Source of the DNA: Ruminococcus sp. YE282
GTDB taxonomy: Bacteria; Bacillota; Clostridia; Oscillospirales; Acutalibacteraceae
DNA: 64,000 bases
NCBI GenBank assembly: GCA_900101355.1
Contig: FMUV01000003.1
Span: forward strand, 62,001-126,000
Direction: 5' to 3'
Part shown: piece by piece, positions 25,899 to 33,438 of the stretch
Layout: each line of letters begins with the position of its first letter
How positions within the stretch are numbered: the first letter of the stretch is position 1
The notes under the pieces: model-generated
Told to the model about the DNA's origin: nothing
The model's input: only the letters and a program-made list of their open reading frames with translations
Databases searched by the model: none
Position numbers and translations under genes: made by a program

Positions 25899-26276
25899 TT
25901 GACGGAATTTAGATTTTTGAACGGCGGCGATACGGTTGTCAAACTTAACGGAGAAGTCTTGGGCGGAGTTAAAAAGGCGGTGTGTCGAAAAAATAATACG
26001 ATTAACAAAATTATGGAGTTTTTGAATGAAACTCCTGTTGCAAGTTTTGCAGAGAGCAGTTATGTTGTTGAGCTTGAAATGAATCTTGCGGACATACATT
26101 TTTTTGATGACAAAAATACTTTTGACAACATTGAATTTTTAAACAACCAAAAAAGTGTAAGATACTCCGATTGCTGTGTTGAGCAGATTGAGGGCATTGT
26201 TAATCCCGAGGGGAATGTTGATTACAGGGTGAAAATCGTAGCGGAAAGAAGGAGCGTTGGCAATAATGACAGCTGA
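25899..26276 (+). CDS. Small beta-rich phage structural protein (possible tube-like)
   Basis: 125 aa, TTG start after GGAGGAATAGC. Strands such as DTVVKLNGEVLGGVKKAV and YVVELEMNL and the C-terminal DYRVKIVAERR suggest a beta-barrel. It occupies the place where sheath, tube and tape-measure genes would stand in a contractile phage, but is too short for sheath or tape measure. A tail-tube-like role is a guess. Confidence 0.45.
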   Translation: MTEFRFLNGGDTVVKLNGEVLGGVKKAVCRKNNTINKIMEFLNETPVASFAESSYVVELEMNLADIHFFDDKNTFDNIEFLNNQKSVRYSDCCVEQIEGIVNPEGNVDYRVKIVAERRSVGNNDS

Positions 26277-26406
26277 AAATCTTATTAGGCTTGCCGAGGA
26301 AAGCACTCAGGGGTATAATGCCGAGGAACTTAGCGAGCTTTTTGAACAGGAGAGCAGGAGATACAGCAGAAAACTCACCGAAGAGGAGGAGGCAAAGCTA
26401 AGATGA
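26266..26406 (+). CDS. 46-residue acidic phage protein
   Basis: A short gene coding for MTAENLIRLAEESTQ... ending ...TEEEEAKLR. It overlaps the upstream gene by 11 nt and the downstream gene by 4 nt (ATGA), with AAGGAG at 26249-26254. It fills what would otherwise be the only gap in this run, which is strong evidence that it is real. It is helical and strongly acidic; function unknown, perhaps an assembly chaperone. Confidence 0.7.
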   Translation: MTAENLIRLAEESTQGYNAEELSELFEQESRRYSRKLTEEEEAKLR

Positions 26407-26918
26407 AACTTGTTCCTATGCGTTTTAAAGGAGTTGAATGGCACCACAATCCCAGAGAGATTTCGTTTGAGTGTGAAAAGGACATAAACGAATTAAGGTC
26501 GCCGTTCGGCAAAGCTTACATACAAAACACCGGAAGAAAAAATATGAAAATTACAGGTACTGGCGAACTTTTCGGTTATGACTGCCTGAGGCAGTTTGAC
26601 AGACTGCTCGCTTTGTTTAAACAAGGTGGCGACGGGATCCTTGCTATTCTGCAAATTACCCCGATTTACGCTGTGTTTGAGAGTATAAAAATTGTAGGTC
26701 AGCCAAAGCCCGACGTGCTTGTTTACAGCTTTGTTTTTCGGGAGGTTATGGAGAATAAGCAAAGTGACAGCAAGTGTTTTTGCATAACCAAAGAGGGTGA
26801 AAATCTTTGGGATATTTCTTACGCATACGGAATCGGAATAGATTCGTTGGTAAGTTTGAATTCGCACATCAAACGCCCCGATATTGTTGAGGACGGGAGT
26901 GTGGTGCGGTTGTGCTGA
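26403..26918 (+). CDS. LysM-domain phage baseplate protein (XkdP-like)
   Basis: 171 aa. Residues 1-115 match the N-terminal part of contractile-tail LysM proteins, and residues 125-171 are a LysM (CITKEGENLWDISYAYGIGIDSLVSLN ends with the typical xxNPxI-like turn, here NSHIKRP). In phages this protein sits in the tail hub and helps penetrate peptidoglycan. The start overlaps the small gene upstream. Confidence 0.75.
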   Translation: MKLVPMRFKGVEWHHNPREISFECEKDINELRSPFGKAYIQNTGRKNMKITGTGELFGYDCLRQFDRLLALFKQGGDGILAILQITPIYAVFESIKIVGQPKPDVLVYSFVFREVMENKQSDSKCFCITKEGENLWDISYAYGIGIDSLVSLNSHIKRPDIVEDGSVVRLC

Positions 26919-27850
26919 ATTTTAAGATTGTAAATACAAACGGTAGCGTAAAAAAGCTTGAAAAGATACTGACCGCTTCTCTTGACAGCGAAACCGATAT
27001 TCCTGCCGACAGCCTTGTGATTACCTGCCCTTTTGACAGCGGTATAAGCAAAAATGCCGACCGCATTATGGCTTTTGATGAGGACAAGCTTGTTTTTAAG
27101 GGGCAGATTGATGAAATAATCAACATCAAAAAGTCAGGCGGAGTAATTACAAAGCTGAGCGCAAGAAGTCCCGCTGCGGCACTGCTTGACAATGAAGCCG
27201 AGCCTATTACATATTTATCGCCTGCGCCGGTTCTTATATTTGACCGCCATCTCAAACCCTTTGGAATCACACAATATTTTGCCGACAATATTCCGTTTTT
27301 CGGCAGGCTTAAAATTGATAAGGGAATGTCACATTGGCAGGTGTTCAAAAATTTCTGCAAAAACCGTTATGGCTGTGAGCCGAGAATTTCGGGAGACGGC
27401 AAGGCATATTTTAACGGGTTCGGGCGCGATGAAATTATAAAATTCGGCGGTGCGGACAACATAGAGTATTATTCGCTAAAAGAAAACAGAATCAGGTGCA
27501 AAATCATTTCGCAGGTGAAGCTGAAGCTCACCGAGTTCGGCACATACAGTTCAGTTATTAATAATACTAATTTGCAAAGCAGGGACATTAACCACGTGCG
27601 TTATGTAAATGCCGCTGCTGACAATTCAACGGTTGAAACCGCAGATAAAATGATTGAGCAAAGCAATCTTGACAGTTACAGACTGACGCTTGAGTGCGTT
27701 GGTTGTTATCCGAATTTGTTGGGATGCCGTGCCGTTGTGGATGACGAAACTTTAGGCAAAGCAGATGGGCTCAGAATTATCAAGACGCTTTGCAAAATTG
27801 ACGGCAGCGGAGCAAGGACAACCGTTGTGCTGAGAAAGGAAGAATTTTAA
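26912..27850 (+). CDS. Tail hub protein (gpD/XkdQ-like)
   Basis: 312 aa. The start GTG overlaps the LysM gene by 7 nt. The sequence has the layout of late-control protein D/XkdQ hub proteins: an N-terminal beta domain (DSLVITCPFDSGI ... DKLVFKGQIDEI) and a middle segment KGMSHWQVFKNFCKNRYGCEPRI that resembles the XkdQ core. It would join tube, spike and baseplate. Confidence 0.7.
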   Translation: MLNFKIVNTNGSVKKLEKILTASLDSETDIPADSLVITCPFDSGISKNADRIMAFDEDKLVFKGQIDEIINIKKSGGVITKLSARSPAAALLDNEAEPITYLSPAPVLIFDRHLKPFGITQYFADNIPFFGRLKIDKGMSHWQVFKNFCKNRYGCEPRISGDGKAYFNGFGRDEIIKFGGADNIEYYSLKENRIRCKIISQVKLKLTEFGTYSSVINNTNLQSRDINHVRYVNAAADNSTVETADKMIEQSNLDSYRLTLECVGCYPNLLGCRAVVDDETLGKADGLRIIKTLCKIDGSGARTTVVLRKEEF

Positions 27851-28182
27851 TGTGGCTGATGAATTATATTACTCAAAATTCTATTACCGCACCTAATGCG
27901 GTAAAGGGTAGCGTGAACAAAAACAACAACGACGGCACGGCTGTCACATCGTCCGACGAACATAAGAATTTAAAGTCATGTTTCCCGTACGGAATTGTCA
28001 GCGTTGCACCGACAGGACAACGTGCTGTGGTACTGCCTCTTGACGACGGAGAAATCGGACTGGGCGTAATAGCCGACAGAGCAGAGCTTGAGGAGGGCGA
28101 AGTTATGCTGTATTCAAAGGGCGGCGCTTCTGTCATACTCAAAAACAACGGAAAGGTTTTAATTAACGGTGAGGAGTACTAA
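27850..28182 (+). CDS. Baseplate spike-like protein
   Basis: 110 aa with an OB-like, glycine-rich N-terminal half (PYGIVSVAPTGQRAVVLPLDDGEIG) and a C-terminal VMLYSKGGASVILKNNGKVLING repeat-like strand pattern, as in gpV/DUF2577-type spike proteins. The ATG shares a base with the upstream stop (TAATG). Confidence 0.65.
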   Translation: MWLMNYITQNSITAPNAVKGSVNKNNNDGTAVTSSDEHKNLKSCFPYGIVSVAPTGQRAVVLPLDDGEIGLGVIADRAELEEGEVMLYSKGGASVILKNNGKVLINGEEY

Positions 28183-28524
28183 ATGATTGACGCAAAAATT
28201 GAAAACGGCGACACTGTTGTGGACAGTTCGGGAAACGTAGTGATGATTTCCGATTCCGACGCTCTTTTTCAAAGAGCGGTTATGTGTATTTCCGCAAAGC
28301 TCGGCTCATTTATATACGATAGAAAACTCGGTTCCCGTCTTGCCGAATTTGACCTTACGGTAACTAACGCAAAGGGCAGGGCAGAGGTATTGGCAAACGA
28401 AGCGTTGGCTGACTTTGAAGATACATACGCAGAGGCGCTTGAACTTGGAGATAAATTGAAACTCAAAATAACCATAGACGGTGAAAGCAGAACAGAGGAG
28501 GTGCGTTTGGGTGGAAACATTTGA
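28183..28524 (+). CDS. Baseplate wedge protein (gp25/XkdS-like)
   Basis: 113 aa. LGSFIYDRKLGSRLAEF and RAEVLANEALADFE are typical of the gp25-like/XkdS family found next to gpJ. It starts directly after the spike gene stop and overlaps the gpJ start. Confidence 0.7.
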   Translation: MIDAKIENGDTVVDSSGNVVMISDSDALFQRAVMCISAKLGSFIYDRKLGSRLAEFDLTVTNAKGRAEVLANEALADFEDTYAEALELGDKLKLKITIDGESRTEEVRLGGNI

Positions 28525-29569
28525 CGAGATTTACGCAAGAATGAAAGCAAAGTATATTGAAGAAAGCGGAAGTGAATTTCTTGAAACAAGCGATATTGCA
28601 ATAAGGCTCAGAGTGCTTGCAGGCGAAATTTATAATGCGCAGACAAGCCTTGAATGGCTAAAAAAACAGATGTTTGTAAATACCGCAAGCGGAGAAAACC
28701 TGGATTATCTTGCTTCGGAGCGAGGCCTTAAACGCAAAGAAGCAACAAAGGCAAAAGGCGAGATTATGTTTATGATTCCCGAAGCCGTTGACCACAAGAT
28801 TACTATCCCAAAGGGTGCTGTTGTATCGACAAACGACAAAACGCCGATTCGCTTTTGCACAACCGAAACAGAAGAAATAGGCATTGGCGGAACATTTGTA
28901 AGCGTGTATGCAGAAGCTGAGCAGGCAGGCAGTAACGGCAATATTCAGCCAAACACCGCAACTGTTCCTGTGAGCGTTCCGGCTGAAATCGTCACTGTCA
29001 AGAACCCTGTGTTGTTTGAAGGCGGCGCAGACGAAGAGAGTGACGAAGAACTGCGAAGCCGAATCAAGGCGACATTCATCAGTCAGGCTAACGGTGCAAA
29101 CGCCGCTTATTATCAACAGCTTGCTTTGTCGGTGAGCGGTGTTAAAAAGGCAGGAGTAATTGCAAGGGTACGCGGTACAGGCACTGTGAACGTTTATGTG
29201 TGCGCAAACGGCGAGGCTGTGGACTCTGCAACCCTTGCCGAGGTTCAAAACTTATTGAATGAAAAACGTGAACTTGTGGTTGACGTTCAAGCTTTGAATG
29301 CAACTTTTATAAATTATGATTTAAAGGTAAATGTGGTTGCCAAGGCAGGATATGAAGATACCGAGGTCAAAAATCTTTGTACAAATGCGTTTAAGGATTA
29401 TCTTAATACAATTCCGATAGGCGGCAAGTTGTATCTTTCGGCATTGGGCAAAAGTTTGCTTGAAACCGGCTGCATTGAGAACTACGAGTTTGACACATTT
29501 ATGCAAAACCAGTCTGCCGCAAGCTCGCAATGCTTTAAGGCGGGAACAGTTACGATAGGAGTTGAGTAG
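28511..29569 (+). CDS. Baseplate J-like protein (gpJ/XkdT-like)
   Basis: 352 aa. The family pattern is clear: ASGENLDYLASERGLKRKEAT, then IPKGAVVSTNDKTPIRF and AVPVS-type strands, NPVLFEGGADEESDEELRSR (typical of baseplate J) and a C-terminal GGKLYLSALGKSLL. The GTG at 28511 is chosen because the upstream frame lies inside the gp25-like gene and GAGGAG stands before it. Confidence 0.88.
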   Translation: METFDEIYARMKAKYIEESGSEFLETSDIAIRLRVLAGEIYNAQTSLEWLKKQMFVNTASGENLDYLASERGLKRKEATKAKGEIMFMIPEAVDHKITIPKGAVVSTNDKTPIRFCTTETEEIGIGGTFVSVYAEAEQAGSNGNIQPNTATVPVSVPAEIVTVKNPVLFEGGADEESDEELRSRIKATFISQANGANAAYYQQLALSVSGVKKAGVIARVRGTGTVNVYVCANGEAVDSATLAEVQNLLNEKRELVVDVQALNATFINYDLKVNVVAKAGYEDTEVKNLCTNAFKDYLNTIPIGGKLYLSALGKSLLETGCIENYEFDTFMQNQSAASSQCFKAGTVTIGVE

Positions 29570-29570
29570 T

Positions 29571-30047
29571 TTGGACAGCTTTAGCTCAATGAAAAACAAG
29601 CTTAGTGCTATCGGAATATATAATATTGAAAACGGCTCAAATATTTATAATGAATTGAAAGCATATTCGGTGGAACTTGACAGAATATTTTCGGAGCTTG
29701 ACACTATGCTCAGAGAATATTTTATTGAAACTGCTCAAAGCTACGGAATTACATTGAGAGAGAAATTTTTGGGCAGAGAAAAGACCGAATATTCTCTTGA
29801 AAAACGCAGAGAGATGCTCAAAATTCAACAGCAGATGATGGGCGGAGAATGTACGCCGAAGTCGTTTGAAAAATTTTTGAAAGGCTGCGGACTTACAAAC
29901 GTACAGGTATCGGAGTCATTTGCAAGGCAAAGAATTGCCGTGAATATCAGCGACGAGCTTTCTTTGGCGGCAAAAAAGGAGATTGAAGAAAAGGTCAATG
30001 CGGAAGTACCCGCACAAATTCTTGTAACATTCAATTATTCTGAATAA
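29571..30047 (+). CDS. Baseplate gpI/XkdU-like protein
   Basis: 158 aa. It follows gpJ as XkdU/YmfQ (DUF2313) proteins do. The central RREMLKIQQQMMGGECTPKSFEKFLKGCG is in the style of that family. TTG 29571 has AGGAG at 29557-29561. It is the last gene of the island; the tail-fibre and lysis genes normally found next are absent and a terminator follows. Confidence 0.75.
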   Translation: MDSFSSMKNKLSAIGIYNIENGSNIYNELKAYSVELDRIFSELDTMLREYFIETAQSYGITLREKFLGREKTEYSLEKRREMLKIQQQMMGGECTPKSFEKFLKGCGLTNVQVSESFARQRIAVNISDELSLAAKKEIEEKVNAEVPAQILVTFNYSE

Positions 30048-30051
30048 AGTA

Positions 30052-30088
30052 AAACGGTCGGCGTAAACTTATGCGCCGACCGTTTGTT
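30052..30088 (+). terminator. Terminator of the phage island
   Basis: 12-bp GC-rich stem (30052-30063 with 30074-30085) and 10-nt loop, followed by TTGTT. It is 4 nt after the last phage gene. Confidence 0.85.
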
Positions 30089-30101
30089 ATGTTGATAAAG
30101 G

Positions 30102-30135
30102 TAAAGCAGCAGGCTCCTATATTCCTGCTGCTTTA
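30102..30135 (-). terminator. Terminator of enolase
   Basis: 12-bp stem (30102-30113 with 30124-30135), 10-nt loop. On the minus strand it is followed by a T-rich stretch, 52 nt after the enolase stop. Confidence 0.75.
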
Positions 30136-30187
30136 GATGAGGATTATGAAAATTCCTTAATGGCTGAAATGAATTAATGGAAGTATT

Positions 30188-31658
<1,471 letters not shown>

Positions 31659-31983
31659 CAATTTTTTTATTATCCGCAGTTTTTGCTCCGAACAAAGTTT
31701 TGTTTTGCTTGCAAGAAAAGCAAATCTTAAATTTATCGCAAGCAGAGCAGTAGAGCGTTAGCCCCTCAGGTTTTCAGCAGGGTATTATAAACTCAAATTG
31801 AAATTCTGGTGTAATAAAATACAAACCGCTTGCAAATCTCGGATACTGCCGATTTCAACTCATAATACGTCAGTTGATGTGCACAATGATTATTGAATAA
31901 ACTGTTTTTGCGTTTGATATATTTTTATTTCATTAATATTATGCACCGCTTTTTAACTTATATTCATTTTGCTTTATAAAAAT
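31659..31983 (+). other. Intergenic stretch without recognisable genes
   Basis: About 325 nt between the enolase promoter and the 3' end of the ZIP gene. I see no gene with a ribosome binding site, no RNA gene and no clear terminator for the ZIP gene here. Confidence 0.6.
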
Positions 31984-32775
31984 TTATCCGAGAACAACGT
32001 CAAGAATCATCATAACCGAAAATCCTATTGCAAAAAACACAGTGCCGATGTTTGAATGTGAGCCGTGTGACATTTCGGGAATCAGCTCCTCAACCACAAC
32101 GTATATCATTGCCCCGGCTGCAAATGATAAAAAGTATGGCATAACAGGCACAATTATGTTTGCAAGCATTATTGTTATAATTGCTCCCAAAGGTTCGACT
32201 GCACCTGAAATCACTCCGCCGAGAAACGCCTTTGATTTGCTCATTCCCTCGGATTTGAGCGGCATTGAGATAATAGCACCCTCGGGAAAATTTTGTATTG
32301 CAATTCCGACTGCAAGCGCAAATGCTCCCGCAACAGAGATTCCTGTGTTTCCGAGCATACATCCTGCATACACCGCTCCAACCGACATTCCCTCCGGAAT
32401 ATTGTGTATGGTTACGGCAAGCAAAAGCATTGTGGTCTTTTGAAAGTTGCTGTGCAGTCCCTCCGATTCACTGCTGAATTGGTGCAAATGCGGTACAAGC
32501 CTGTCGATGCCGTAAATAAATAGAATCCCTATCCAAAAACCAATTATAACCGGAACAATTGCTTGTGAACCGTTGTCTTTATTCATTTCAATTGCCGGAA
32601 TTATAAGACTCCAAACAGAAGCGGCAACCATAACTCCGGCTGCAAATCCCGTAAGAGCTCTTTGGACATTGTCTCCTATACTGTTTTTTAGCAGGAACAC
32701 ACAGGCTGAACCAAGTGAAGTTCCTAAAAACGGGATAAGTATTCCCACTGCTATTTCGGTATTTACTATAATCAC
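31984..32775 (-). CDS. ZIP-family divalent metal transporter
   Basis: About 263 aa with eight hydrophobic segments. The two ZIP metal-site motifs are present: HNIPEGMSVG in TM4 and QNFPEGAIIS in TM5; a His-containing loop (HLHQF) lies between TM3 and TM4. It probably imports Zn, Mn or Fe. The start is unclear: the GTG at 32775 overlaps the AAGGAG box, so translation may begin at ATA 32769, 5 nt beyond it. Expression is likely controlled by the palindrome at 32794-32809. Confidence 0.85.
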   Translation of the reverse strand: MIIVNTEIAVGILIPFLGTSLGSACVFLLKNSIGDNVQRALTGFAAGVMVAASVWSLIIPAIEMNKDNGSQAIVPVIIGFWIGILFIYGIDRLVPHLHQFSSESEGLHSNFQKTTMLLLAVTIHNIPEGMSVGAVYAGCMLGNTGISVAGAFALAVGIAIQNFPEGAIISMPLKSEGMSKSKAFLGGVISGAVEPLGAIITIMLANIIVPVMPYFLSFAAGAMIYVVVEELIPEMSHGSHSNIGTVFFAIGFSVMMILDVVLG

Positions 32776-32793
32776 TCCTTTAAATCAATTTAA

Positions 32794-32846
32794 GTTAGCA
32801 GTTGCTAACCGAGTTAATTATAATGCAGAAAAATTAATTTTGTCAA
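32794..32846 (-). promoter_or_regulatory. ZIP transporter promoter with the shared operator
   Basis: Minus strand: TTGACA (32841-32846), 18-nt spacer, TATAAT (32817-32822), then the palindrome GTTAGCAACTGCTAAC (32794-32809) 7 nt after the -10. Core and spacing are the same as before enolase, pointing to one repressor for both. Confidence 0.88.
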
Positions 32847-33008
32847 TATAAATTACGGCTGTTAAGTTGAGATATTCTTTAATAATTTTAAGTAATGCAT
32901 TTAAAACCTGCATGCCTAATTATGTATAATTATTCAATTTTATGCAAAAACAATTCATAGAATTGCATAATAATTAAATATAATATATGGAATTTTTATT
33001 TTATGCTC

Positions 33009-33037
33009 TTGACAATGCATAAGGTTTTTGATAAAAT
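33009..33037 (+). promoter_or_regulatory. Promoter of tRNA-Pro
   Basis: TTGACA (33009-33014), 17-nt spacer, TAAAAT (33032-33037), 16 nt before the tRNA 5' end. Confidence 0.8.
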
Positions 33038-33053
33038 ATTATTTGATATTTAT

Positions 33054-33130
33054 CGGGATGTAGCGCAGCTTGGTAGCGCACACGTCTGGGGGGCGTGGTG
33101 TCGCAAGTTCAAATCTTGTCATCCCGACCA
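33054..33130 (+). tRNA. tRNA-Pro (anticodon GGG)
   Basis: 77-nt cloverleaf with CCA coded at the end. The acceptor stem pairs CGGGATG with CATCCCG; the anticodon loop reads CTGGGGG with GGG as anticodon; the T-arm carries GTTCAAATC. It has its own promoter and terminator. Confidence 0.96.
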
Positions 33131-33165
33131 AAGAAGCAGTCATATTGGCTGCTTCTTCTTTTTTT
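33131..33165 (+). terminator. Terminator of tRNA-Pro
   Basis: Stem GAAGCAG/CTGCTTC (33133-33139 and 33149-33155) followed by a long T-rich run, directly after the CCA end. Confidence 0.88.
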
Positions 33166-33355
33166 GTTTTTTATTATCCTAAAATGTCACTTCCCGTGGT
33201 ATTGAGTCTTTGTAAAACTTAATAATCAGTATAAGATTGAAATATTTGGTAAATATTGTTAATATTTAATAAACATTTTTGATTGTTTTGTATATGTTTA
33301 AATATTGTTGTCAGATTGACTAAAAACATAAATTTTTTATTGTTAAATAAGCAGA

Positions 33356-33384
33356 TTGAATAAATTTACATAATTTGTTATTAT
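33356..33384 (+). promoter_or_regulatory. Probable amylase promoter
   Basis: TTGAAT (33356-33361), 17-nt spacer, TATTAT (33379-33384), 54 nt before the start codon. The 190 nt between the tRNA terminator and this promoter are AT-rich with nothing else I can name. Confidence 0.65.
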
Positions 33385-33438
33385 GTAAGTGTTAATGCAA
33401 ACGGGCATTTACGGTAAAAATTTTTAGGAGTGAGAATT

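Larger units (their letters stand above)
19524..30047 (+). mobile_element. Phage-derived island: head, packaging and baseplate genes only
   Basis: About 10.5 kb of tightly packed, mostly overlapping genes in the order of a PBSX/myophage-type virion module: TerS, TerL, portal, protease, decoration protein, major capsid, three connector-like genes, LysM protein, gpD-like hub, spike, gp25-like, gpJ-like and gpI-like. I see no integrase, repressor, replication, sheath, long tape-measure, tail-fibre, holin or endolysin gene and no direct-repeat att sites. Every frame is intact. It could be a prophage remnant or a domesticated particle such as a gene transfer agent. Confidence 0.85.

Noticed and set aside
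28658..29248. 196-codon minus-strand frame in the phage island
   Set aside because: Antisense to the baseplate J gene, Cys-rich shadow without start signals.
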